DNA of 64,000 nt, from positions 1,178,001 through 1,242,000 of the forward strand of contig JABTUK010000003.1 of assembly GCA_015075405.1 (NCBI GenBank), written 5' to 3'. Below, one piece after another: positions 16,004 to 23,726 of this stretch. The position numbers and the translations under genes were made by a program. This DNA comes from Anaerolineales bacterium. Lineage in GTDB: Bacteria > Chloroflexota > Anaerolineae > 4572-78 > J111. The notes beneath the pieces were generated by a model. That model was not told the DNA's origin. It saw only the letters and a program-made list of their open reading frames with translations, and ran no database searches. Numbering within the stretch: position 1 is the stretch's first letter; every line of letters begins with the position of its first letter.

Positions 16004-16843
16004 TTGGCTGTCACTCCAAAAGTCGTCGCAAAACTCGAAGCAGATGAACCAACGCTCAAATTGGCAGTTCTCATTGACGCTGATAATGCCCAAGCCACAA
16101 TTATCGAAGGACTGCTCGCCGAAATCGCCACGTTTGGCGAGGCGACCGTGAAGCGGATTTATGGCGACTTTACTGCGCCAGCCAGTGCGCAGTGGAAAAA
16201 GGTCCTCCAAACGCATGCGATTAAACCCATTCAGCAATTCGCCTATACGACCGGAAAAAACGCAACGGATAGTACGCTCATTATTGATGCGATGGATCTG
16301 CTCTACACCCGTCGTTTCGATGGTTTTTGTCTTGTCTCAAGTGATAGCGACTTTACCGGACTGGCGCTGCGGATCAGAGAAGAAGGCTTAACGGTGTTGG
16401 GCTTTGGCGAACAAAAAACACCGGAAGCATTTCGAAATGCCTGTCATAAGTTTATTTTCACCGAAGTACTTCGTCCTGTATCACCCCAAAAGACTTCAGT
16501 CAACACCCCCTATGCGCCTGCTACGCAACCGCCGCCGCCATTTTCATCAATATCAGGAGAGGTAGAATCAGCGCAAAAGTCGTCACCCCCGACGTTCCCG
16601 AGGAAATTCATTCTCAAGGCCCTTGGGAGTACCCAATATGATGATGCGGGGTGGGTCAATCTGGGCGCGTTTGGTAATTATCTGACCAAAATCAAGCCTG
16701 ATTTCGACCCACGTCTCTATGGTTTCAAGAAATTAAGTGATTTGGTGAAGGCAATGGGTGATGAACTTGAGATCGAAGAACGAAGAACCGCAGGCTCATC
16801 GGCAAAGGTGCTCTATATTCGTCGCCGGGCAACAACACCTTAG
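16004..16843 (+). CDS. NYN (LabA/DUF88-type) domain protein with C-terminal OST-HTH/LOTUS domain
   Basis: About 279 residues from TTG at 16004, preceded by GGAGG. The NYN PIN-like nuclease fold is shown by LAVLIDADNAQ (first acidic residues), TGKNATDSTLIIDAMDLL and FCLVSSDSDFTGLA; the acidic residues for metal binding are all present. The last 75 residues (PRKFILKALGSTQYDDAGWVNL ending AKVLYIRR, with an YGFKKLSDLV motif) match an OST-HTH/LOTUS RNA-binding domain. This pairing is a known architecture predicted to act on RNA. The longer frame from 15884 would cross the inverted repeat and lacks a good ribosome site. No partner genes are adjacent, and it is the only plus-strand gene between 1 and 29.6 kb. 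Confidence 0.85.
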   Translation: MAVTPKVVAKLEADEPTLKLAVLIDADNAQATIIEGLLAEIATFGEATVKRIYGDFTAPASAQWKKVLQTHAIKPIQQFAYTTGKNATDSTLIIDAMDLLYTRRFDGFCLVSSDSDFTGLALRIREEGLTVLGFGEQKTPEAFRNACHKFIFTEVLRPVSPQKTSVNTPYAPATQPPPPFSSISGEVESAQKSSPPTFPRKFILKALGSTQYDDAGWVNLGAFGNYLTKIKPDFDPRLYGFKKLSDLVKAMGDELEIEERRTAGSSAKVLYIRRRATTP

Positions 16844-16992
16844 ACTGTTGTACCTGCCTCGACCGTGGTCTGCTGCCAGCTGCTGGATGAGCGATGGCAG
16901 CGGCATAGCTATCCCTGGAACCTGGATTTTAAGCCGGGTTTCGGGGGATTCTTCGGCTTCGCCTCAGAATAACATAGGCTATCTTCTATCCT

Positions 16993-17979
16993 CTATTTTC
17001 CATCCTCGGACCGGCTGAAATCTTGCCCATACCACTTCAGGTAAATCTCGGCCAGGGTTCCTTGACGGTGCAGCCGGGCCAAAATCTTGTTGATTTCCAG
17101 CATCAGCCGATCTACCTTTAAATTGTCTACAGGCACAGTGGCAACGGCCAGAGGCTGCACCCCGACCTTAATCCATTTGACCGGCAACCCGCTTTTGACC
17201 GCTTCTTCAAACATCGGGCCGGGACCAAAGAGTACCTCGCCTTGAAATTCGGCGTCCGATTGGGGCTGGCCCATGTGGCGGATGGCTTTTTGCAGATTAG
17301 CCAACGGCACGGGTTGAACATCGGCGGGGCGTTGGGGCAGCAGCGGTTTCTGTTGAACGGTCAGGGCTGCGCCACCGGGGAATAATAAGCGCTGGTAGGC
17401 GCTGTCTTCCAACACGCCGACCGGCCGCCCGGCCAGGCTGCTCAGGGCTTTAACATCATCAGCCGTAGTCAAGCTCAAGAGACCCATCGGCATGTAGCCA
17501 TAGGGCTTGGAAAAAACTAAAGGGTTTGAGGACCGATCAGGCGGTGGGTCAAAAGGAACCAGAGAGGCGATGGCAATGTCCCACTGACCGCGCCAATCCC
17601 CGGAGATAAGGGCGGGAGGGTAGCCTTCGACCAGTTCCAGTTCCAGGCCCAAGCCTTCGGCGACGTGGTGGGCCAGGTCAACCTCAAAGCCGTTGAGCGC
17701 GCCGCCCGTTTCGGCGTTGGAGAAGCCGCGAAAGGCCGGGGGCGAAAAGTTGGCTTCCGGCCAAACCCGGATACCGACCCGCAGGACGCCGCTTGCCAGC
17801 AAACGATCCAGCAGATCAGAGCCATCGCCGGTGGGGATGGGCGGGATCAACAGCGGGGTGGGCGTCGGCGGGGCGGGGGGTGGGGTAGGGGTGGGCAGAG
17901 GCGCGGCCTGGCACTGGGCAGCAACCAGCAAAGCCAGCAGGAAAAACCAGATAGATTTCGGGAAGACGAGGTTTGTCAT
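16993..17979 (-). CDS. Secreted family-3 solute-binding protein
   Basis: A 328-residue exported protein. The N-terminal hydrophobic stretch IWFFLLALLVAAQCQAAP is a signal peptide; the Cys is preceded by Gln, so a true lipobox is doubtful. A proline-threonine linker (PTPTPPPAPPTPTP) follows, then an SBP_bac_3 domain (LLASGVLRVGIRVW, GALNGFEVDLAHHVAEGLGL, ending ILARLHRQGTLAEIYLKWYG). It probably captures amino acids or related solutes, or senses them. No transporter gene is adjacent. It lies downstream of the formylglycine-enzyme-like lipoprotein gene on the same strand but behind a terminator, so it is probably transcribed separately. Confidence 0.8.
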   Translation of the reverse strand: MTNLVFPKSIWFFLLALLVAAQCQAAPLPTPTPPPAPPTPTPLLIPPIPTGDGSDLLDRLLASGVLRVGIRVWPEANFSPPAFRGFSNAETGGALNGFEVDLAHHVAEGLGLELELVEGYPPALISGDWRGQWDIAIASLVPFDPPPDRSSNPLVFSKPYGYMPMGLLSLTTADDVKALSSLAGRPVGVLEDSAYQRLLFPGGAALTVQQKPLLPQRPADVQPVPLANLQKAIRHMGQPQSDAEFQGEVLFGPGPMFEEAVKSGLPVKWIKVGVQPLAVATVPVDNLKVDRLMLEINKILARLHRQGTLAEIYLKWYGQDFSRSEDGK

Positions 17980-17992
17980 TTTGGTAAATCTG

Positions 17993-18024
17993 GAGATTGC
18001 TTCGGCCTACGGCCTCGCAATGAC
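17993..18024. repeat. Hairpin repeat GAAGCAATC / GTCATTGC family
   Basis: GGAGATTGCTTCGGCC and GGCCTCGCAATGAC flank a CTAC centre. It is the compact form of the core inside the palindrome at 9626-9777. Confidence 0.65.
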
Positions 18025-18029
18025 ACTTA

Positions 18030-18072
18030 AAAATCAAAAACGCCCAGCGCTGTTTAATCGCCGGGCGTTTTG
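18030..18072 (-). terminator. Rho-independent terminator of the lipoprotein gene at 18099
   Basis: On the minus strand AACGCCCGGCG pairs with CGCTGGGCGTT (one mismatch) around ATTAAACAG and is followed by TTTTTGATTTTT. It lies about 30 nt beyond the stop codon. Confidence 0.75.
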
Positions 18073-18098
18073 ACATCCAAATTAAACGAGTTGCCGCC

Positions 18099-19115
18099 TT
18101 ACTTGGCGTCGCGGGCGCAGCGGAAACCGATGTCGTCGTTGGCGCTGGTGGCGGGCGGTCCGGCGTTGCGGTTGTAGGTGGTGACCAGTTCGCCGTCTTC
18201 GCCGTCAAACCAGCCGCCGCCCCGGTTCACTTTGTTCTCGCTGCCAAAGAAGGGGTCGGCATCGGCGGCGGCGCCAGGATAGGCCACAAAATCATCGGCG
18301 GTCCATTCGCGCACATTGCCGGCCATATCTTCTACACCATAAGGGCTGGCGCCCGCGCCAAAGCTGCCCACAGCAGTGGTGCCGCGAATACCACCCTCGT
18401 AGAAGTTGCCGTTTTCCGGCACAAAATCATTGCCCCAGGGATAAACCCGGCCATCGTCGCCGCGAGCCGCTTTTTCCCATTCGGCCTCGGTGGGCAGCCG
18501 TTTGCCGGCCCACTCGCAGTAAGCTTTGGCGTCATCCCAGGTGACGTAGACCACCGGATGGTTACCCTTGCCTTCGGCCACATCTTTCCAGTTTTTGCTG
18601 CTGTTCTGTTCGGCATAGGTTTGATAGCCGGCTTCCTCGACGAAGCGAGCAAATTCGTCGTTGGTCACTTCAAAGCGATCAATTTCAAAGGCGGGCACAT
18701 CAACTTCATGGGCCGGGCCATTTTTAGGTTTGCTGCCATTCTGGCCCATGGTAAAGGGGCCGGCGTCAATCAGGACCATATCTTCGGGGATGGGAGCGGC
18801 AGCCGCTTCCTCGGTCACGGCGGTCTCGGTGGTTGCTTCCGCTTCAGACGTACCTTCGGTAGTAGCTTCACTGTCTGCCTCTTCGGTGACTGATTCAATC
18901 GGGGCTACTGTAGGGGTTGCTCTGGGGGTGGGGGTGGGCGGCGCCGGTTTGGGCGTGGGTGTGGCTAAAACTACCGGAGTAGGCGTATTGGCCGGTCCCG
19001 CTGCCGTCGCTGCGGCCTGACCGCCCGCGTCGCCGCCCCCTGCTTGCGGGGGGGGACCACATGCTGCCACAAAAGCGGATAGAAGCAAGGTTACAAGCAA
19101 AAGCAGCTTTTTCAT
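18099..19115 (-). CDS. Lipoprotein with formylglycine-generating-enzyme-like (SUMF1/FGE-sulfatase) domain
   Basis: About 338 residues. Lipobox SAFVAAC (Cys about 19) and a long Thr/Pro/Glu linker place the domain outside the membrane. The domain runs from DMVLIDAGPFTMGQNG to IGFRCARDAK and has all structural hallmarks (VTNDEFARFVEEAGYQT, VVYVTWDDAKAYCEWAGKRL, PTEAEWEKAARG, YPWGN, DMAGNVREWTADDF, RGGGWFDG). The paired cysteines of true formylglycine-generating enzymes are not seen in the RGGGW region (reads NRGGGWFDGEDGELVTT), so a sulfatase-activating role is unlikely; binding or scaffold roles are more plausible. Start at ATG 19115 with GGAGGAG upstream; the 10 codons before it are probably untranslated. 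Confidence 0.85.
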   Translation of the reverse strand: MKKLLLLVTLLLSAFVAACGPPPQAGGGDAGGQAAATAAGPANTPTPVVLATPTPKPAPPTPTPRATPTVAPIESVTEEADSEATTEGTSEAEATTETAVTEEAAAAPIPEDMVLIDAGPFTMGQNGSKPKNGPAHEVDVPAFEIDRFEVTNDEFARFVEEAGYQTYAEQNSSKNWKDVAEGKGNHPVVYVTWDDAKAYCEWAGKRLPTEAEWEKAARGDDGRVYPWGNDFVPENGNFYEGGIRGTTAVGSFGAGASPYGVEDMAGNVREWTADDFVAYPGAAADADPFFGSENKVNRGGGWFDGEDGELVTTYNRNAGPPATSANDDIGFRCARDAK

Positions 19116-19152
19116 TCTTTCATTCTCCTCCAATGAGTTAATCAAAATAGTA

Positions 19153-19245
19153 TCAGTAGATCCAAATTTCCGTAGAGTGGCATCCCTATGCCGCCCGCTG
19201 ACGCATAGGGATGCGCCAGCTACGGTGAAAAATTGGATCTACTGA
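19153..19245. mobile_element. MITE-like palindromic element, copy A (GCATCCCTATGC core)
   Basis: Ends TCAGTAGATCC / GGATCTACTGA, inner arms GGCATCCCTATGC / GCATAGGGATGC. It is flanked on both sides by GTA (19150-19152 and 19246-19248), as a 3-bp target duplication would be. Nearly identical inside to the copy at 60482-60575. Confidence 0.8.
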
Positions 19246-19330
19246 GTATTAATAAGGGCTGGCGACAGAGTATAGCAAAATATACCTGTTTCAACAAACA
19301 AAAGGGGGATGTTTTGATCCTAATCAGGGT

Positions 19331-19400
19331 TGCAAGGTAGCCGGTAGCAAGGTAGCAGAGTCGCAGGGAGAAATTTTCTGCGACCCTGCGACTCTGCTAC
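19331..19400. repeat. GGTAGCA-type repeat with 17-bp inverted arms
   Basis: GGTAGC repeats occur three times (19336-19357), then GTAGCAGAGTCGCAGGG (19352-19368) is matched in inverse by CCCTGCGACTCTGCTAC (19384-19400). The right arm includes the last codons and the stop of the sulfotransferase-like gene. Confidence 0.75.
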
Positions 19401-20143
19401 CCTTCGAGTTGAGACTGGTCGGCCCGAATGGCTAAGACTGCCAACTGCTCATAGTAGGGCTGACATTCGGCCAGGAGGGGTTTCAAATGTTCGGGGAAAG
19501 GGGTGGTTTTGGGTTGATATGCTTGAAAGCCGGTGGACTGGTGAACGCCATGATACCAGTACTTGGCCCAGACGCCATCTTCCGGTCGCGGCCCGGCCGG
19601 CCAACTCAACATAGCTTCATCAAAGGGAATATCAATTTGTTGGCATAGCCGGCTGAGGACTCGGCGCGGGTTGAGCAGCACCTGTTTGGCCTCGAGCACC
19701 GGCGGGGTTTGACCGCGCGAGCGCAGATAATCGAGCAGTTTGAGGTGATCGGCGTAATCGGTGTCGCGCAGGGTTGGCTGCTCGACATTTTTGGCATAGG
19801 AAGGCAGCATATCGCGCGGGTCGCGGGTGAGCAGCACATTGATGGTCTGATCGAGAAAACCCCAGTCAAGGTTGACCAGATGATGGGTCATGTGTTTGAA
19901 GAAAACCAGCGGCGTGGGATAGTCGCCCAGAATAACCTCCCTGACCACTTTTGCGCCGTCATTTTCCTGAACGGCCATGACTTCGGCCGAACCGGGATGG
20001 TAGGTGTGGGCGTCGGTGGTGGATAGATAGTGAGCATATAGCGGCTCGTCTACCACAGTGGTATCCGCTCGCTGAGCAAAAGAATACATCAAGGCCGTAG
20101 AAATGTTGCGCGGCCCCGACCAGAGACAGATGCGTTTGGTCAT
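19397..20143 (-). CDS. Sulfotransferase-like P-loop protein
   Basis: About 248 residues. The N-terminus RICLWSGPRNISTALMYSFA is a PAPS-binding-like loop (5'-phosphosulfate-binding region), and LLTRDPRDMLPSYAKN is the 3'-phosphate-binding region of sulfotransferases. GPRPEDGVWAKYWYHGVHQSTGF is a strongly conserved block in a specific subfamily. From memory, this subfamily forms the N-terminal half of the plant branched-chain aminotransferase-like proteins, whose C-terminal half is a class IV aminotransferase. Here the matching aminotransferase gene lies just upstream (20230-21159), so the two likely act in one pathway. ATG at 20143 preferred (AAGGG upstream); a TTG lies one codon earlier. The final codons fall in a repeat arm. 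Substrate unknown. Confidence 0.82.
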   Translation of the reverse strand: MTKRICLWSGPRNISTALMYSFAQRADTTVVDEPLYAHYLSTTDAHTYHPGSAEVMAVQENDGAKVVREVILGDYPTPLVFFKHMTHHLVNLDWGFLDQTINVLLTRDPRDMLPSYAKNVEQPTLRDTDYADHLKLLDYLRSRGQTPPVLEAKQVLLNPRRVLSRLCQQIDIPFDEAMLSWPAGPRPEDGVWAKYWYHGVHQSTGFQAYQPKTTPFPEHLKPLLAECQPYYEQLAVLAIRADQSQLEG

Positions 20144-20157
20144 CAATAAACCCTTAA

Positions 20158-20236
20158 GGAATAAGAAATAAGAATTAAGAAATAAGAATTAAGAGGGAAA
20201 CTGTTTTCTAATTTCTCATTTCTAATTTCTTATTTT
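20158..20236. repeat. AT-rich near-tandem repeat (ATAAGAA/AATTAAG type) with inverted half
   Basis: ATAAGAAATAAGAATTAAGA-like units on the left are mirrored by TAATTTCTCATTTCTAATTTC on the right. It separates the aminotransferase and sulfotransferase-like genes and reaches into the 3' end of the former. Confidence 0.7.
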
Positions 20237-21159
20237 TGCTTTTTAGCGGCCTGAACGGCCAGTTCAATCTCCTGGCGGTATAACTCGCTTAACCGGCGAG
20301 TCATGGGACCATAGTTGCCCTCGCCGATGGTCCGGCCATCCACCTCGATCACCGGGGTCAGGCCGCCAAAGGTGCCGGTGACAAAGGCTTCATCGGCCCC
20401 ATAAACATCGAACAGGGAGAAATTTTTCTGGTAGCAGGGGATGCCGTGTTTGTGACAGGCATAAATCACTTTGCCGCGGGTGATACCGTTCATACAATAC
20501 TGCCCAGTCGAAGTCCAGACTTCGCCTTTTTTGACCATAAAGAAATTGGTGGCGTTGCAGGTGCTGACAAAACCGTGAATATCCAGCATGAGGGCTTCGT
20601 CGGCCCCGGCGTTGAGGGCCTGGATCAGGGCCATCACCTCGTGCAGTTTGCTGTGGCAGTTGAGCCGGGGGTCCAGATAATCGGGCGAGCCGCGCCGGAC
20701 AGTTGAAGTGAAAAGCCGGACGCCTTTTTCTTTGGTGGCGGGGTCGGCTTGTTTGTGCTCAGCGATGATGACCAAATTTGGCCCGCTGATGGTCAGCCGG
20801 GGGTCCTGCGAAGGTGTTTTTTTGATGCCCCGCGTCAGCATAAAACGCACGTGGACATTATCGTGCATCTCGTTGGCCCGCAGGGTTTGCCACAGCGCCT
20901 CGGTCAATTCCTGGCGGGTCATGCCTAGCTCCATGCCAATAGTGGCGGCCGCCTGCCAGAGCCGGTCAAGATGCTCGTCGAGAAAAACCAGGACGCCCTG
21001 GTGCAGTCGAACCGCCTCCCAGACCCCATCGCCGACCAGGTAGCCGCTGTCAAAGACGGAAATTTTGGCTTCATGGCGGGGGAACAGTTCGCCGTTGATA
21101 TAAATCAAAATATTTTCATTGCGTGGATCCGGTACAGCATTGTGCGTGCCGTGCGCCAT
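20230..21159 (-). CDS. Class IV (fold IV) aminotransferase-like protein
   Basis: A 309-residue PLP fold-IV protein: YINGELFPRHEAKISVFDSG and YLVGDGVWEAVRLHQG at the start, HVRFMLTRG near residue 103, CNATNFFMVKKGEVWT near 203, NGITRGKVI, and FVTGTFGGLTPVIEVDGRTIG near the end. Relatives act on branched-chain amino acids, D-amino acids or aminodeoxychorismate. At the place where the catalytic Lys normally sits (Lys-x-x-N-L-L pattern), this sequence reads DPRLNCHSKLHEVMAL; by my alignment Asn replaces Lys, with another Lys four positions later. AAGGAGG precedes the ATG. Paired with the sulfotransferase-like gene downstream; the plant counterparts are fused. Confidence 0.85.
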   Translation of the reverse strand: MAHGTHNAVPDPRNENILIYINGELFPRHEAKISVFDSGYLVGDGVWEAVRLHQGVLVFLDEHLDRLWQAAATIGMELGMTRQELTEALWQTLRANEMHDNVHVRFMLTRGIKKTPSQDPRLTISGPNLVIIAEHKQADPATKEKGVRLFTSTVRRGSPDYLDPRLNCHSKLHEVMALIQALNAGADEALMLDIHGFVSTCNATNFFMVKKGEVWTSTGQYCMNGITRGKVIYACHKHGIPCYQKNFSLFDVYGADEAFVTGTFGGLTPVIEVDGRTIGEGNYGPMTRRLSELYRQEIELAVQAAKKQK

Positions 21160-21181
21160 GAGAAGACCTCCTTTGAAAACA

Positions 21182-21216
21182 AGTGTCAGGTGTCACTTGT
21201 CAGGTGTCAGGTCAAG
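21182..21216. repeat. GTGTCAGG heptad-type repeat
   Basis: AGTGTCAGGTGTCAC, then TTGTCAGGTGTCAGG. The same words occur inside the radical SAM gene at 4225-4301. It lies just upstream of the aminotransferase ribosome site. Confidence 0.7.
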
Positions 21217-21246
21217 ATTTTCATTATGGGTGGTATACCGTAGGCT

Positions 21247-22566
21247 TTATCTGGTTGTTAAAAACAGCAGATACGGTTCCTCGATCAGCTCGCAGATGTA
21301 ATCCAGAAAGCGGGCCGCGGGTGCGCCATCGGCCAGGCGGTGATCGAAGACCAGACTGAGAGTCATCATCTTGCGGACAACAATCTCCTCACCCCTGGCG
21401 ACCGGCTTGGCCACAATCCGGCCGACGCCCAAAATAGCCGCTTCCGGCAGATTGATGACCGGGGTAAAAGCATCCACCCGATACATGCCCAGGTTGGTAA
21501 TGGTAAAAGTCCCGCCGCTTAAATCGTCGGGGGCGCTCTTGCCGGCCCTGGCGCGATCCACCAACGCCCGGAAATCGGCCCCGAACTGCTGCAAGCCTTT
21601 GGTATCGGCATTGCGGACCACCGTGACCATCAAGCCTCGCTCGGTATCCACGGCCAGGCCGAGATTGATGGGTTTCAAATATTCAATGGCATCCCCTGCC
21701 GCCGAGACGCGCGCGTTCATGTAAGGAAATTTCCGCAGGGCATTGGCGACAATCATCCCTAGCAAATCGTTGTAGCCCGGCGTATAGCCCCATTCCTGGC
21801 TGAATTTGGCTTTGAGTTGTTCACGCAGCTTCACAAATTCGGTCGCATCCACCTCCGTTACCAGGGTAACGCGGGCGGTGGTGTGGACGCTTTCGGCCAT
21901 CCGCCGGAAAACAATGCCGCGAACGCCTTTGAGGGGGATGGTTTGTAAAATGTCGGCGTCGGGTTGGGAGGAAGGCTGAGGCGAAGGCTGAGGAGGAGAA
22001 GAAGGAACTGAGGGGGTCGGTTCGGGAGCAGGGGGGGCTGGGGTGGAAGGAGGGGCGGGGGGTTGGGCTGGGGCAGCAGCTTGAAGGATGTCTTCTTTGG
22101 TGATACGGTCGTGGTCGCTGCTGGCGAGCGCGCGCACGTCCACGCCCATGTCGGCAGCCATTTTCTGGGCGACGGGAGTGATTTTGGGCAATTCGGCGGT
22201 GGGGGTTTCTGTTCTCTCGACGGGTTTAGGCGTAGTGCTCTCCTCCCTCTCCCCCCTCCCTTCGGTCGCCTCTCCTGGGGGGAGAGGGAGGGAAGAGATT
22301 TCCTCGCCATTTTTTGAAGGAACGCTTTCCCCCTCGCCAATGGTCGCCACAACAGTCATGACCGGCACGGAATCGCCTGCTTTGTAAGGGCCGATATGCA
22401 AAACGCCCTGCCCATTGGCCGGAACCGGGACTACAGCTTTATCGGTCTCGACCTCGACAATTTCATCGCCTTCATTTACTTCCGCCCCATCGTCCACCAG
22501 CCAGTTGACGATGGTGACTTTGTCTACGTTGTCGCCCAGTTTGGGAATAAAAAAATCTACGGCCAT
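21247..22566 (-). CDS. Dihydrolipoamide acyltransferase (E2) of a 2-oxo acid dehydrogenase complex
   Basis: About 439 residues with three classic parts: a lipoyl domain (MAVDFFIPKLGDN; lipoyl Lys in EVETDKAVVPV, about residue 43), a peripheral-subunit-binding domain (TPVAQKMAADMGVDVRAL, then DRITKEDIL) and a catalytic acyltransferase domain with LVFDHRLADGAPAARFLDYI (HRxxDG active site). It transfers the acyl group to CoA in a pyruvate-, branched-chain- or related complex. No E1 or E3 gene is adjacent, so the complex type is open. The linker after the lipoyl domain (SLPLPPGEATEGRGEREE) is encoded by a C/G-rich hairpin repeat at 22242-22291. ATG at 22566 follows GAGGAGC. Confidence 0.9.
   Translation of the reverse strand: MAVDFFIPKLGDNVDKVTIVNWLVDDGAEVNEGDEIVEVETDKAVVPVPANGQGVLHIGPYKAGDSVPVMTVVATIGEGESVPSKNGEEISSLPLPPGEATEGRGEREESTTPKPVERTETPTAELPKITPVAQKMAADMGVDVRALASSDHDRITKEDILQAAAPAQPPAPPSTPAPPAPEPTPSVPSSPPQPSPQPSSQPDADILQTIPLKGVRGIVFRRMAESVHTTARVTLVTEVDATEFVKLREQLKAKFSQEWGYTPGYNDLLGMIVANALRKFPYMNARVSAAGDAIEYLKPINLGLAVDTERGLMVTVVRNADTKGLQQFGADFRALVDRARAGKSAPDDLSGGTFTITNLGMYRVDAFTPVINLPEAAILGVGRIVAKPVARGEEIVVRKMMTLSLVFDHRLADGAPAARFLDYICELIEEPYLLFLTTR
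22242..22291. repeat. C/G-rich hairpin repeat inside the E2 linker
   Basis: CCTCCCTCTCCCCCC (22242-22256) pairs with GGGGGGAGAGGGAGG (22277-22291). A looser relative is intergenic at 30520-30567. Here it is read in frame. Confidence 0.75.
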
Positions 22567-22911
22567 GGTGCTCCTCAGCATCGGTGAGATAGTCATCAAG
22601 TATACTTTAAGATAGCAAAGTTACAAAAACGAGACACGATGAGGGTCAAACGGTGCGGATTGTTGCAGGACCTTTGCAGATTTTACCGGCATAGTGGCAG
22701 AGGTTGATCGAGAGCGGAGCCGGGTAAAGATTCAGATTCAGTGGATCCAATTTTCGAGGAGTGAGGCACGCCCACGCGCCGAACGGAGCCGCACGTGGGC
22801 GTGCTGGCTCCTCAAATTTGGATCTACTGAGATTAGCTTTTTTGACCAAGAAAAATCTGTGGGGGTTGATTTTTCACAACTATAGAGAGGAATCTGATTT
22901 AATATGACCGA
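22567..22911. other. Gene-free stretch holding a MITE-like element
   Basis: No gene seen between the E2 start and the two-gene unit. It contains the element at 22738-22830. The sequences on either side show no other clear signal. Confidence 0.6.
22738..22830. mobile_element. MITE-like palindromic element, copy B (CACGTGGGCGTG core)
   Basis: Ends TCAGTGGATCC / GGATCTACTGA with GGCACGCCCACG / CACGTGGGCGTG inside. It is flanked by GAT on both sides (22735-22737, 22831-22833). One end is the TGG variant and the other the TAG variant, as in most copies. Confidence 0.8.
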
Positions 22912-23253
22912 TTAAGCAGACATAGCCGACGGAGTTATTTCCTCTGTTGAAAGTTCGGGCAGTTGAGCTAATACATCAAGGTACCACCACCAATGGGTAA
23001 TCGGCACATTTTCATCCTTGCGCCAGGTCTCTAAATCTGCAATCTTCTGAATAGCCTGGTAAAAACGTCGTGCTTGTTGCAGGAGAATTTTATCTGCTTC
23101 AACCAAACGGGCGTATTGTTCAGCCGTCAGGTGAGGCATTCCTTGAGCGATTTTACTGCGAGTGAGCAGCATATCCAGGTGTTCCATACCGCTTACATCC
23201 GGGAAGCGAACGTCTACCTCGTAAGCATCAATTAATACTGCATAGTTTGTCAT
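22912..23253 (-). CDS. Hypothetical protein, second gene of a coupled pair
   Basis: A 113-residue protein I do not recognise. It is mainly helical (MPHLTAEQYARLVEADKILLQQARRFYQ-type heptad pattern, then WWWYLDVLAQLPEL) without signal peptide or membrane segment. Its ATG overlaps the TGA of the preceding gene by ATGA (23250-23253), so the two are translated together. Such small, isolated, overlapping pairs are often toxin-antitoxin or regulatory modules; that is inference only. Confidence 0.6.
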   Translation of the reverse strand: MTNYAVLIDAYEVDVRFPDVSGMEHLDMLLTRSKIAQGMPHLTAEQYARLVEADKILLQQARRFYQAIQKIADLETWRKDENVPITHWWWYLDVLAQLPELSTEEITPSAMSA

Positions 23254-23624
23254 CCTAACACCTCGTTCAACAATCCAACCATCTCAAAGACAGGTTTGCT
23301 GAGATAAGAGCCTGGATTTTCAACCACATAAGCGCTTTCCATCAAACCATCCAATGCAAGCATCACTAACCAATGACGGCTTTGAACAATAGTTGTGACA
23401 ACCACATAAGGAACATCATTATGCCGATAGACATAAATTTTGGCCTGAGCATCTTCCAAAATAGTCCGAATGATCTGCTCATAATCACTAAGGGTTGCCT
23501 CATTTGGTAGGTGCCCCCGCAACTTGCGTTTTAACAGATGACGAGCGGCGCTACCTGGCCGCCAGCGCACCTGTAATTTTGTAGACTGGATGGCTGTGAC
23601 CATTTGAGTGCGAAGATCTATCAT
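23250..23624 (-). CDS. Hypothetical protein, first gene of a coupled pair
   Basis: A 124-residue basic protein of unrecognised family. A helical N-terminal part (LRTQMVTAIQSTKLQVRW, HLLKRKLRGHLP) is followed by alternating strands (AKIYVYRHNDVPYVVVTT, SRHWLVMLALDG). The strand-rich C-terminal half with conserved-looking His, Tyr and Arg could fit a small ribonuclease-type toxin, but no family signature was identified. No strong ribosome site precedes the ATG at 23624. Coupled by ATGA to the 113-residue gene. Confidence 0.6.
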   Translation of the reverse strand: MIDLRTQMVTAIQSTKLQVRWRPGSAARHLLKRKLRGHLPNEATLSDYEQIIRTILEDAQAKIYVYRHNDVPYVVVTTIVQSRHWLVMLALDGLMESAYVVENPGSYLSKPVFEMVGLLNEVLG

Positions 23625-23726
23625 TGCTGGTTTCTAACCTACACTTTGAACGCAAACCTATCTCAAGATTCTAGGTTGAAACCTCATAAATAGCAAGGGT
23701 AACTCCGATTTTGGTCTACGGGTTTA

